A DNA stretch of 44,651 bases from Fibrobacteria bacterium. Lineage in GTDB: Bacteria; Fibrobacterota; Fibrobacteria; UBA11236. The position numbers and the translations under genes are program-made. The stretch covers positions 1 to 44,651 of the forward strand of contig JAJNBB010000015.1 in NCBI GenBank assembly GCA_021155885.1. The letters are read 5' to 3'. The notes under the pieces were generated by a model. It did not search any database. It saw nothing but the letters and a program-made list of their open reading frames with translations, and had not been told where the DNA came from. Positions 22,690 through 30,099 of the stretch are shown here, piece by piece (position 1 is the first letter of the stretch; every line of letters begins with the position of its first letter).

Positions 22690-23388
22690 ATGGATTTTGC
22701 GCTTTTCACCTCCGAGGGACTTTTGTTCTTCCTCCGCTGGCTGCACATTCTCGGCGGCGTTTCCTGGATCGGCATCCTGTGGTACTTCAACTTCTCGCAG
22801 GGCCCCTTCATGAACGAAGCGGACCCGGCCGTCAAGTCGGCGATCAACGGGAAGCTGGCCCCGCGCACGATGTGGTATTTCCGCTGGGGCGCCATGCTGA
22901 CCTTCCTCAGCGGTTTCGCCCTCGTCTCCATCATGGCGAGCCAGGGCGGCGGTGCCTACATGACGTCTTCGCGCGGCGTCACCGTCATGACGGGCGGCCT
23001 GATGGGCACGCTGATGTGGTTCAACGTGTGGTTCGTGATCTGGCCCCGCACCAAGAAAATCATCGCCGCCGCCAACGGCGGCCCGGCCGTTGAAAACGCC
23101 GCCGCCGTCGCGCGCCGGGCTTTCCTGGCCTCGCGCACGAACACCTTGCTCTCCATTCCGCTGCTGTTCATGATGGCCACGGCGGGACATTTAACGCTGG
23201 CCGTGGACCCCGCCTGCGTCGGGATCTGGTTCGCGGTCCTTCTCGTGGTGCTGGCGCTGCTCGAGGCGAATGCGCTGCTGGCCACCAGCGGCCCCACGAC
23301 GAAGCCGATCGAGAAGCCGAAGGGCGTGATCCACATGGGCGTTCTGCTCACGGTGGTACTGTACGTCCTGATGGAAGTGCTGCTCTAA
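22690..23388 (+). CDS. PuuD-like (Urate_ox_N / DUF989) membrane protein, stand-alone
   Basis: A 232-residue membrane protein with about six or seven hydrophobic segments. The start FFLRWLHILGGVSWIGILWYFNF and the MWYFRWGAMLTFLSGFALV segment match the membrane domain of the PuuD urate oxidase family (RWLH...WIG...YF; W-[FY]-[RK]-W...LSGFAL). In characterised PuuD this domain is fused to a C-terminal cytochrome c; here the cytochrome is the next gene, three bases away. The ATG at 22690 has a perfect AAAGGAG seven bases upstream. No purine-degradation gene is nearby, so the substrate may not be urate. A respiratory-chain-linked oxidase role in the inner membrane is the inference. Confidence 0.72.
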   Translation: MDFALFTSEGLLFFLRWLHILGGVSWIGILWYFNFSQGPFMNEADPAVKSAINGKLAPRTMWYFRWGAMLTFLSGFALVSIMASQGGGAYMTSSRGVTVMTGGLMGTLMWFNVWFVIWPRTKKIIAAANGGPAVENAAAVARRAFLASRTNTLLSIPLLFMMATAGHLTLAVDPACVGIWFAVLLVVLALLEANALLATSGPTTKPIEKPKGVIHMGVLLTVVLYVLMEVLL

Positions 23389-23391
23389 GCC

Positions 23392-23754
23392 GTGAAGCGG
23401 GTGCTTCCTTTCGCGGCGCGCCTGAGAACCGTCCCGGCCGGGGCGGTTCTGGCGTCGCTTTTGATCCCGGGCCTGGTCGCATGCGGGCAAAAGGAAGACA
23501 CGCGCACGCCCGCCCAAAAGGGGCGGACGCTGTATTCCCTGCATTGCATCTCCTGCCATAACGCCGACCCTGCGAAGGACGGGGCCCTCGGCCCCGCGGT
23601 GGCCGGCTCCAGCCTGGACCTCCTTCTGGCGCGCGTCCTTCGGGAGGAATACCCTCCCGGTTACGCCCCCAAGCGTTCCACGCGCATCATGCGAAAGCTG
23701 CCGATGAGCGAAGCGGAAGTCCGGACGCTGCATGCCTACTTGAACGGCCTCTGA
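23392..23754 (+). CDS. Lipoprotein cytochrome c
   Basis: A 120-residue monohaem cytochrome. The N-terminal signal ends in a lipobox (GLVAC, Cys at about residue 31), so the protein is anchored to a membrane outside the cytoplasm. Haem attachment is CISCH in LYSLHCISCHNADP; the likely distal Met is in KLPMSEAEV, followed by the terminal helix VRTLHAYLNGL typical of class I cytochrome c. The GTG start at 23392 lies three bases after the PuuD-like stop. Together the two genes recreate, as separate products, the domain order of PuuD. It probably accepts electrons from the membrane partner. No gene lies between here and 23930. Confidence 0.85.
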   Translation: MKRVLPFAARLRTVPAGAVLASLLIPGLVACGQKEDTRTPAQKGRTLYSLHCISCHNADPAKDGALGPAVAGSSLDLLLARVLREEYPPGYAPKRSTRIMRKLPMSEAEVRTLHAYLNGL

Positions 23755-23812
23755 GTGTTGGAAAATGACGGCAAGGTTTGGTAGGTTTTCGGCGTTTTTG
23801 CGTATTTTGTCT

Positions 23813-23842
23813 TTGCAGCCGGAGGCGGTTGTAATCTATACT
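23813..23842 (+). promoter_or_regulatory. Promoter for the TIM-barrel / Gfo-Idh operon
   Basis: TTGCAG at 23813-23818 and TATACT at 23837-23842 with an 18-base spacer. This is the best two-box sigma-70 promoter in the window and predicts a leader of about 80 bases. The leader contains a GGTAC...GTACC inverted repeat near 23881-23899. Confidence 0.55.
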
Positions 23843-23929
23843 ATGCGTCCCCCCGAAGCATTCGCCCGGGGCCATTCTTAGGTACGATCCGCCTGTACCC
23901 GGGTCCCGATTGGAAAACAAGGAGAACGT

Positions 23930-25171
23930 ATGTCGGTGAAATTGTTCGAGCCCAAGCCGATGAAATTGAGCGTGCTGACGGCCGCCCTGCAGGAATTGAC
24001 GCCGCGCGCGAAGCGGGATCCGGATCCCGACCTGGCGATCGAGGATTGGCTCCAGTTCTCCAAGGACGTCGGGTCGCCCAACATCCAGTTGTCGGCGGCT
24101 CTGCACCCTTCCGAAAGCGACGTGCCCGCCGAGGCGATGCTCGATCCCGTGGCGAACACGCTGGACCTCCGCCAGGTTTTCACGAAGGAGCGCGCCTCGC
24201 GCGTCCACGCGGCCATGAAGGCCACGGGAGTCGGCCTCTCCGACATCGCCTACTTCGACAACTTTTTGCATCCCGACAAGGCGATCCGGCAGAAGAAGAT
24301 CGACTTCATGGTGCGCGTCATGGACGCGGCCGTGCTGCTGGGCACCGACGCGGTGTGCGGGTTCGTGGGCCGCAACTACGAGCTCGACATGGACGAGAAC
24401 CTCGTGATGTTCGAGGAGGTGTTCGTCCCCCTGCTGAAGGAGGCCAAGGCCCGCGGCCTGGTTTACCGCGTGGAACAGTGCCCCATGCCCGGCTGGAACA
24501 TCACCGACAAGTGGCATAACAACATCGCCTACGCGCCCGGTCCCTGGATCGCCCTGCACCGCCTCTGCGAGAAGCACGGCGTGGGCGACCAGTTCCGCAT
24601 CCACTACGACCCCTCCCACGCCATCCTCATGGGCCAGGACACGCGGTCGATCTTCCAGTACCTCAAGGACACGGGTTACAACTTCCTGATCGCCGGCTTC
24701 CACGTGAAGGGCCAGGTGACCGACTCGCGCGGCGTTTCGGCCTGGGGCTACGGCGGCCAGACGATGGAACGCGGCGACTGGATCAACGGCAAGCCGTCGC
24801 CCAACGCGGCCGATCACGTGAACGCCTGGAAGAAACAGGTGGCCCTGGCCGAGCACGAACTGCCCGGCACGGCGAAGCACGACCCGCTGGCATACCTGCA
24901 GAACCGCACCGTGGACTGGCTCGACCACCAGCTCGCGGCGCGCGAACTGCTCGACATCGACCCGGCGAACACCTATCTCGTCGTCGAGCACGAGTACCCC
25001 CGCGCGCGCATCCAGGACAAGGCCAAGCTCTCCCCGATCCTGAAGGGCTCGCTGGCGTTCACCAAGGCCATCGACGAGGCGGCCGCGGCGATGTACGCCC
25101 TGCAGAACGAGGTTCTGGCCGCCCAGGGAATTCCCGTCCAGGGCGTGGGCCGCGAGGCATACCGCTCATGA
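23930..25171 (+). CDS. Xylose-isomerase-like TIM-barrel protein (sugar isomerase/epimerase)
   Basis: A 413-residue protein of the xylose isomerase-like TIM-barrel superfamily. Putative metal-binding strands appear in order: [12 protein letters not shown] (Glu), [11 protein letters not shown] (Asp and His), [11 protein letters not shown] (His) and LVVEHEYPR (Glu). The barrel is longer than the roughly 280 residues of simple epimerases, with an insertion between GQVTD and the last strand (about residues 265-345), as in some inositol- or keto-sugar enzymes. The ATG at 23930 has AAGGAG six bases upstream. Its stop overlaps the Gfo/Idh start, so the pair is one operon. Likely action: isomerisation or epimerisation of an oxidised or uncommon sugar, paired with the dehydrogenase. 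The exact substrate is unknown. Confidence 0.82.
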   Translation: MSVKLFEPKPMKLSVLTAALQELTPRAKRDPDPDLAIEDWLQFSKDVGSPNIQLSAALHPSESDVPAEAMLDPVANTLDLRQVFTKERASRVHAAMKATGVGLSDIAYFDNFLHPDKAIRQKKIDFMVRVMDAAVLLGTDAVCGFVGRNYELDMDENLVMFEEVFVPLLKEAKARGLVYRVEQCPMPGWNITDKWHNNIAYAPGPWIALHRLCEKHGVGDQFRIHYDPSHAILMGQDTRSIFQYLKDTGYNFLIAGFHVKGQVTDSRGVSAWGYGGQTMERGDWINGKPSPNAADHVNAWKKQVALAEHELPGTAKHDPLAYLQNRTVDWLDHQLAARELLDIDPANTYLVVEHEYPRARIQDKAKLSPILKGSLAFTKAIDEAAAAMYALQNEVLAAQGIPVQGVGREAYRS

Positions 25172-26328
25172 TCCACGGAACCAATCTTCCCGAGGCGAGC
25201 AAGCGCCGGCTGCGCGCCGGCATCATCGGCGGCGGCGAGGGCGCCTTCATCGGCAGCGTGCACCGCATCGCCGCCGAACTGGACGGGCAGGCCCAGGTGG
25301 TCGCCGGCGCGATGTCCTCCGACCCGGCCAAGGCGCAGCGCAGCGCCGACGCCTGGTTCCTCGAGCGGTCTTACGGGTCGTTCCGCGAGATGGCCGAGGA
25401 GGAGGCCCGCCGCCAGGACGGGATCGACTTCGTCATCGTCGCGACGCCCAACCACATGCATTACCCGGTCGCTAAGGCCTTTCTCGAGGCCGGCATTCAC
25501 GTGGTGTGCGACAAGCCCATGACCTTCACCCTTGAGGAGTCCGAGAAGCTGGTCGAGCTGGTGGAGTCGAAGCACCTGGTGTTCGCGCTGACCCACAACT
25601 ACACCGGCTACCCCGCCGTGCGCCAGGCGCGCGCGATGGTGCAGCGCGGCCTCGTCGGCAGCGTGCGCAAGGTGCTCGTGGAGTACAACCAGGACTGGCT
25701 GATGGAGCCGCTGGAGAAGCAGGGCCACAAGCAGGCCATGTGGCGCACCGATCCGGCGAAGGCCGGCGCCTCCAATTGCGTGGGCGACATCGGCACCCAC
25801 GGCGAGAACCTGCTCGAGTTCATCACGGGCATCAAGATCAAATCCCTCTGCGCGGACTTCACCTCCTTCGTGGAGGGCCGCGTACTCGAGGACGACGCCA
25901 ACATCCTGCTGCGCCTCGAGAACGGCGGCAAGGGAACCTTGGTCTGCTCCCAGATCGCCTGCGGCGAGGAGAACAACCTCAACATCCGCGTCTACGGCAG
26001 CAAGGGCGGCCTCGAATGGCACCAGCAGGAACCCAACACGCTGATCTTCAAGCCCGCCGGCAAGCCGTGGGAACGGATGCGCGTGGGCCTGGACTACATG
26101 TCCGACGAGGCCAAGCTGTCGACGCGCACGCCCTCGGGCCATCCTGAAGGTTACCTCGAGGCCTTCGCGAACGTTTACCGGCGCGCCATCAACGACATCC
26201 GCCGCGTGAAGGGCGGCCTTCCGATGGAAGGCGGCTACCCGACGGTGTACGACGGGTTGCGCGGCCTCCAGTTCGTCGTGAAGACGGTCGAGTCCGCCAA
26301 GGCCGGCGCGGTGTGGGTGGATTTGTAG
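25168..26328 (+). CDS. Gfo/Idh/MocA family oxidoreductase, partner of the TIM-barrel protein
   Basis: A 386-residue NAD(P)-dependent dehydrogenase. The Rossmann domain has [18 protein letters not shown] (about residues 15-32) and [18 protein letters not shown], with DKP replacing the usual EKP. The C-terminal domain has [21 protein letters not shown] (Asp/His pair) and a later extension, [17 protein letters not shown]. The ATG at 25168 overlaps the upstream TGA (ATGA). Length and the [13 protein letters not shown] start fit the subgroup often found beside xylose-isomerase-like barrels in carbohydrate loci. Substrate is unknown. The transcript ends at the terminator at 26351-26394. Confidence 0.88.
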   Translation: MIHGTNLPEASKRRLRAGIIGGGEGAFIGSVHRIAAELDGQAQVVAGAMSSDPAKAQRSADAWFLERSYGSFREMAEEEARRQDGIDFVIVATPNHMHYPVAKAFLEAGIHVVCDKPMTFTLEESEKLVELVESKHLVFALTHNYTGYPAVRQARAMVQRGLVGSVRKVLVEYNQDWLMEPLEKQGHKQAMWRTDPAKAGASNCVGDIGTHGENLLEFITGIKIKSLCADFTSFVEGRVLEDDANILLRLENGGKGTLVCSQIACGEENNLNIRVYGSKGGLEWHQQEPNTLIFKPAGKPWERMRVGLDYMSDEAKLSTRTPSGHPEGYLEAFANVYRRAINDIRRVKGGLPMEGGYPTVYDGLRGLQFVVKTVESAKAGAVWVDL

Positions 26329-26329
26329 C

Positions 26330-26440
26330 GTACAGCTGACAGCTTACAGCAAAACAAAAGAGCCGTCGGGGAATCCCGGCGGCTCTTTTGTTTTGGCGGC
26401 TTTGGGTTTCGCCTTCAGCCGTTCGCTGTGCGCTGTCCGC
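26330..26440. repeat. Heptad-periodic repeat arms around a terminator
   Basis: Left arm (26330-26350): GTACAGC, TGACAGC, TTACAGC, beginning one base after the Gfo/Idh stop. Right arm (26420-26440): CGTTCGC, TGTGCGC, TGTCCGC, which is inverted relative to the left arm. The right arm lies inside the end of the RDD coding sequence. A terminator sits between the arms. It is the same 7-base-period class as at 15143-15261. Confidence 0.7.
26351..26394. terminator. Bidirectional intrinsic terminator
   Basis: A long stem of AAAACAAAAGAGCCG (then one mismatch and CGGG) with its complement around a GAAT loop, ending in CTCTTTTGTTTT. The A-rich left flank gives a U tract on the minus strand too. It ends the Gfo/Idh operon and the convergent RDD gene. 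Confidence 0.9.
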
Positions 26441-26981
26441 TCTTCACCACCAACGTCCCCGCGATCAGGTCGTGCAGCGCCCGGCGCTGGCGGTGGAAGA
26501 GGCAGGTGGCGATTTCGGAGAGGGTCCACACGCTTTCCAGGTTGCTGAGCGTCGCGTAGGTCCTGTTGGCCTGCAGGGCCTTGACGAGTTCCATCAGGCT
26601 GTCGACCGGCACGGGGCCCAGGGAGCGCAGGACCTGCACCGAGACCGTGGCCAGGCCCAGCCGGAACACCGCGTCGACGAAGCTGCGCTTGAGGGCGACG
26701 TTGAGGTCGATGGGGGAGAAGTCGGTGCGAACCACCCGAATGCGCAGGATCATCTTGCCGACGGTGGCCCCGAAGCGGGCGTGGAAGCCCACCTGGTACA
26801 CCACGAAAGAGACGAGCCCCGCCGGGAAGAGGACGATTCCCCAGGCCGGCGAGCGGCTGGCCGCGTAGGAAACCCCGAGGGCGACGGGCATCCAGAGCAG
26901 ACCGTCGAGAACGAGCGAGGCGAAGCGGGCCCATACCCCGGCGAGCGCGGGGGTGGTTTCAGGAACGGAGTCGTCGGTCAT
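26415..26981 (-). CDS. RDD family membrane protein
   Basis: A 188-residue membrane protein. The RDD domain is recognised from GVWARFASLVLDGLLWMPV (the A-R-x-x-[AS]-x-x-x-D of the name), a second hydrophobic segment at about 45-75, and the loop FGATVGKMILRIRVVRTD (GxTxGKxxxxxRVV). A final conserved RRALHDLIAGTLVV closes the domain. Such proteins are poorly understood and sometimes act in transport. The last seven or eight residues (SGQRTANG) are encoded by the heptad repeat at 26420-26440, so the C-terminus is repeat-derived. The ATG at 26981 is the only good start. A terminator lies 20 bases beyond the stop. Confidence 0.85.
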   Translation of the reverse strand: MTDDSVPETTPALAGVWARFASLVLDGLLWMPVALGVSYAASRSPAWGIVLFPAGLVSFVVYQVGFHARFGATVGKMILRIRVVRTDFSPIDLNVALKRSFVDAVFRLGLATVSVQVLRSLGPVPVDSLMELVKALQANRTYATLSNLESVWTLSEIATCLFHRQRRALHDLIAGTLVVKSGQRTANG

Positions 26982-27016
26982 GGGGGAATAATACTCTTTG
27001 CGGTCTATACCCTGCC

Positions 27017-27050
27017 GTTGGGAGTTGGTGGTTGGGGGTATGAAGTTAGG
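27017..27050. repeat. Heptad-periodic repeat, single arm
   Basis: GTTGGGA, GTTGGTG, GTTGGGG, GTATGAA, GTTAGG in a row in the RDD upstream region. The period is exactly seven, and words start with GTTGG as in the element at 32802. No complementary arm was found nearby. Confidence 0.6.
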
Positions 27051-27088
27051 CGGGCTGCCTGTCCCCGCGTAGGCGGGGAGTGCCCGCC
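27049..27088. repeat. Nested GC-rich inverted repeat
   Basis: GGCGGGC (27049-27055) and GCCCGCC (27082-27088) enclose an inner stem, CCCCGC (27063-27068) with GCGGGG (27073-27078) around GTAG. It looks like another REP-like palindrome in the 26982-27151 gap, which contains no gene. Confidence 0.65.
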
Positions 27089-27128
27089 GATAGAAAGAAT
27101 TGAACGCGCGGATTTAATCCGGCAGACG

Positions 27129-27156
27129 TTTGATCGCCGGATTTCCGGCGATCAAA
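27129..27156 (-). other. Hairpin overlapping the pterin dehydratase stop
   Basis: TTTGATCGCCGG (27129-27140) and its exact complement (27145-27156) form a 12-bp stem with a 4-base loop. The stem includes the TGA stop codon. No T tract follows on the minus strand, so termination is uncertain; it may protect the mRNA end. Confidence 0.5.
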
Positions 27157-27493
27157 TCTTCTCGATCTTGGCCGCGAGCACGAAGTCGCTCTCGGTGAGG
27201 CCGTCGATCTTGTGCGTCCAGATCACCACCCGGCATTTGCCCCACGCGAGGTGGATGTCCGGGTGGTGCCCCTCGCTCTCCGCGATCGCCCCGACCTTGT
27301 TGGTGAAGTCCAGCGCGGTTTGAAAATCGGGAAAGGCAAAGGTTTTCTCGAGGTGATGCTCCTTGACGATTTCCCATCCGTGCCCCAGCTGGGAAAGGAG
27401 ATCTTGCAGGGCCGCGCCCTTGAGCGGCGGCACGCCGCCCTTGCAGGGAACGCAATCCTTCTTCGCCAGCAGTTCGCAAGTATCGTCGGTCAT
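27152..27493 (-). CDS. Pterin-4a-carbinolamine dehydratase
   Basis: A 113-residue cytosolic enzyme that dehydrates 4a-hydroxytetrahydropterin, recycling the cofactor of aromatic amino-acid hydroxylases. The family core is present: ESEGHHPDIHLAWGKCRVVIWTHKIDGLTESDF, i.e. the HHPD motif followed by a TH and a downstream D. The N-terminal KKDCVPCKGGVPPL segment is common in bacterial members. The ATG at 27493 has GGAGG four bases upstream; an earlier in-frame start would add only five residues. No phenylalanine hydroxylase gene is in the window, so a moonlighting or molybdopterin-related role is also possible. It stands alone. Confidence 0.92.
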   Translation of the reverse strand: MTDDTCELLAKKDCVPCKGGVPPLKGAALQDLLSQLGHGWEIVKEHHLEKTFAFPDFQTALDFTNKVGAIAESEGHHPDIHLAWGKCRVVIWTHKIDGLTESDFVLAAKIEKI

Positions 27494-27675
27494 AAGGCCT
27501 CCGGGCATAACATACGAAGGGAGGGAGGCTGTAATATCAATTTAAAGTCTTATTACAAAAATTTTGGAAGATGTTCGTTTTTACGGGAGATATTCCCATA
27601 TTTCCGTAATAATACCCCGCCCCATACGTCTGGTTTTGTGTATTCTATCTCCTGAACTCAGAACAATCCCAGGCC

Positions 27676-28497
27676 ATGACACCCGACATTTACCAATTCG
27701 ATGATTTCAGGGCCTTCCTGAAGGAATGCTTCGAAGCCAAGGTGCGCGCGCAGGGAAAGTATTCCCAGCGTCAATTCGCGCGCGAGGCGGGATTCTCGAA
27801 CCCCGGGTATTACAACGACGTGTTGAAGGGCTTCAAGCCTCTCAGCGAAAACGCGGTGGAAAAGATGGCGCGCGTGTTCGGCCTGAAGCCGAACGAAACG
27901 GAATTCCTGAAGCTGCTGACCGCGTACGGCCAGGCGCGCACGGGCGAGGCCAAGAACCGCATCTACAAGCAAATCCTGTCGCGCCGCAATCGCAGCCGCT
28001 TCACCCGGCTGAACCCGGCCCTCAGCCGGTATTACCAGGACCATCGCTACGCGCTGGTGCGCGGGGCGATCGAGATCCTCGACTTCCGGGGCAATTACGA
28101 CGAGTTGGCGGCTTTTTTGGAGCCGCCGGTCCCGGTGGCCGTGGTGAAGTCGCTGGTGCGCGACCTCTGCGAATGGGGGCTTGTGGAGCAGGTGGAGGGG
28201 CGGTACCGCACCACCCGGTCGATCGTGGAACCGCCGGCAAGCCTGATGGGGGCGAGCCGGGCCATGAATTCGGAGTGGCTGACGCTGGCGCGCGAGGCGC
28301 TGAACCGCCTGCCGCGCGAAAAGCGCCACGTGTCCACCATGATCCTGAACATCAGCGAGTCGCTCCATGCGGAGATCCAGGAAATGATCGATCAATTCCG
28401 CGAGGACATTTTCCGCAAGGTGGAGACGGACTCGGGACCCACGCGCATTCAACAGCTGACGATGGCCTACGTGCCGCGTTCCCGGGGGCGGGAATGA
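27676..28497 (+). CDS. TIGR02147 family predicted transcription regulator
   Basis: A 273-residue protein of the TIGR02147 family, which I know mainly as a paralogous family in Fibrobacter. The N-terminus YQFDDFRAFLKECFEAKV is characteristic, followed by a helix-turn-helix-like region (YSQRQFAREAGFSNPGYYNDVLKG, about 29-52, to KMARVFGLKPNE, about 64-75). The C-terminal half (about 90-260) is an all-helical DUF4423-type region with ALNRLPREKRHVSTMIL. The upstream gap 27509-27675 is AT-rich compared with the genes around it, and several poorly defined -10-like boxes lie there. The stop overlaps the start of a large lipoprotein gene (ATGA). The close coupling suggests that the regulator controls or senses that lipoprotein; targets are unknown. 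Confidence 0.85.
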   Translation: MTPDIYQFDDFRAFLKECFEAKVRAQGKYSQRQFAREAGFSNPGYYNDVLKGFKPLSENAVEKMARVFGLKPNETEFLKLLTAYGQARTGEAKNRIYKQILSRRNRSRFTRLNPALSRYYQDHRYALVRGAIEILDFRGNYDELAAFLEPPVPVAVVKSLVRDLCEWGLVEQVEGRYRTTRSIVEPPASLMGASRAMNSEWLTLAREALNRLPREKRHVSTMILNISESLHAEIQEMIDQFREDIFRKVETDSGPTRIQQLTMAYVPRSRGRE

Positions 28498-29840
28498 AAC
28501 GCCTTTCCGGAATGAAGTTCCTGGCCGGCCTCGGCGCGGCCCTGGCCCTGCTTGCCTTCACCGGGTGCTTCCGCGACGACGGCGGGGACGACATCCCCAA
28601 CTCGGTGGAGCCGCTGGGCAAGCATGCCGCGAACGAGCGCGCGGACAGTTCGGAGTGGAACGCCTACGAGGACGCGCCCTCGGGGGCCTCGGGAATGTAC
28701 GACACGGCGCGCGTTCCCGAAGATCCCCCGTCGCAGACCGCGCCCAAGCGCGGCGCGCTGCAGGCGTTCCCATCGCTCGACATCGCCTTGGGGACGGAGA
28801 TCGCCGGCGCCGTGCGCGTGGTGCTGTCGGACACGGGTTCGGCTCCCGGCGTCACGCGGGCCGTGCGCACGCAGTCGCTCGGTTCCTTCTCGTCGACGGA
28901 CACGACCTGGTACAAGATCGACGGAAACGGGTTGCGCCTCGTGCGCGTCTCCGGAAAGGTGTCCTACGGCGGCGACACGCGCTACACGGTTTTCGAGGAT
29001 GGAGACGGCGATGGGTATCTGTCCCCCGCGGGAGCCGGCAGCGTGGTGGTGGTCCGCCATGTCACGGTATTCGCCTCGGGGCGCCGGGACGAGCACGCCG
29101 TGCGCATGGGCGCGGGCCCCGACGGCGACTTCAACAAGGCGGGGGACAACTCCCTGCATTCGCTGGGAAAGCTTTCCATGCACGCGCTGGACACCCTCCT
29201 GAGCCTGGTGGTGCGCGATGCGGACGGCGACGGGGTTCTCTATAACCCGCTTCGGGATTCCAACAAGATCGGGGTGGAAAGCAAGGTGGCCGGAGACGCC
29301 GGGCGCACCGACCTGTTCTACCACGCGAATGTCTTCACCGACTCGACGCGCAATTACGCCTACCGGTACCGCAAGGTGTTCACCGGCCCGCGGGGCGTCG
29401 AGGAAACGACCGCGCTGGGCCGCGATTCCCTTCCGGATTTCGTTCCGGGAGATTCCGGTTGGGTGCGCGTGCGCTTCACGTCCACGGTGGCGTCGGACAC
29501 GCTGGCATCTTCCTGGAGCCGCTATGCCGTGCGCCTCTCTTCCCAGCCGGGAAATGCGGCGGGACATCGCCTGATCCAGGTCGACCGTGAAAAAACCTTC
29601 CGTGCCGGCGTGGTGTCCGGTTTGCGCTTTAGCCTGAGGCCCGGAACCTCCGTCCCGGCCGGAAGCTTCGCGCGCACCGGCTCGCTGTTCGCGCGCATCG
29701 ACTTGCGCGCCGGCGGCTGGGCGCAGTTGGAAGGCGAAGCCGCCGCGGACATTTCGGGAACCGTCACCGACTCCGAGGGCCGCAGCGGGGTCGTCCGGAT
29801 CCGGCTCGACGGCACCGTGAAATCCGCTTCCGGATTCTGA
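28494..29840 (+). CDS. Large lipoprotein coupled to the TIGR02147 regulator
   Basis: A 448-residue predicted lipoprotein with ATG at 28494 overlapping the regulator stop (ATGA). The signal (FLAGLGAALALLAF) ends in a lipobox-like FTGC with Cys near residue 25. After a disordered linker (about 26-85), the mature part is beta-rich with repeated Thr/Ser/Val strands. Two Asp-rich loops, DGDGDGYL and DADGDGVL, look like calcium-binding turns. They are about 75 residues apart with no dockerin pairing, so this is not a dockerin. I recognise no named family. Together with the downstream lipoprotein it forms an envelope module linked to the regulator. Transcription probably ends at the weak hairpin at 29968-29991. 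Confidence 0.72.
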   Translation: MKRLSGMKFLAGLGAALALLAFTGCFRDDGGDDIPNSVEPLGKHAANERADSSEWNAYEDAPSGASGMYDTARVPEDPPSQTAPKRGALQAFPSLDIALGTEIAGAVRVVLSDTGSAPGVTRAVRTQSLGSFSSTDTTWYKIDGNGLRLVRVSGKVSYGGDTRYTVFEDGDGDGYLSPAGAGSVVVVRHVTVFASGRRDEHAVRMGAGPDGDFNKAGDNSLHSLGKLSMHALDTLLSLVVRDADGDGVLYNPLRDSNKIGVESKVAGDAGRTDLFYHANVFTDSTRNYAYRYRKVFTGPRGVEETTALGRDSLPDFVPGDSGWVRVRFTSTVASDTLASSWSRYAVRLSSQPGNAAGHRLIQVDREKTFRAGVVSGLRFSLRPGTSVPAGSFARTGSLFARIDLRAGGWAQLEGEAAADISGTVTDSEGRSGVVRIRLDGTVKSASGF

Positions 29841-29967
29841 TCATCCTTCCCTCCGTTCCTCGTGTTGCCAAGGGGTAATGGAGTGTAACGTGCATGTAAT
29901 GTTTTTCGTAATAACGTATCTGTAAATTCAAAAAAATAATCGATCAACTTTAATGGTTTTTGCCAGT

Positions 29968-29991
29968 AAAACCGTGAAATTCCGGTTTTTT
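29968..29991 (+). terminator. Weak intrinsic terminator after the lipoprotein gene
   Basis: AAAACCG (29968-29974) pairs with CGGTTTT (29983-29989) around TGAAATTC, followed by TT and then AC. The stem has only 3 GC pairs. The 29841-30099 gap is AT-rich and otherwise has no gene; a promoter for the next lipoprotein is expected here but I cannot place it with confidence. Confidence 0.45.
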
Positions 29992-30099
29992 ACGTAATAT
30001 CCATCCTGAATTTTGTGGCCCCAATTTCTGCGCGTTCGTAGACTGAATGCAGGACCGGCGCCGTCGCCGGATTTGAACAAAAACCCGCAGGAGAGCCCC

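Noticed and set aside
27049-27088. tRNA-like fold in the GC-rich nested stem
   Set aside because: Too short and without T-loop, anticodon arm or acceptor pairing.
29005-29235. Asp-rich DGDGDG loops in the lipoprotein as a dockerin
   Set aside because: The loops are about 75 residues apart, without the paired 22-residue dockerin repeats or helices.
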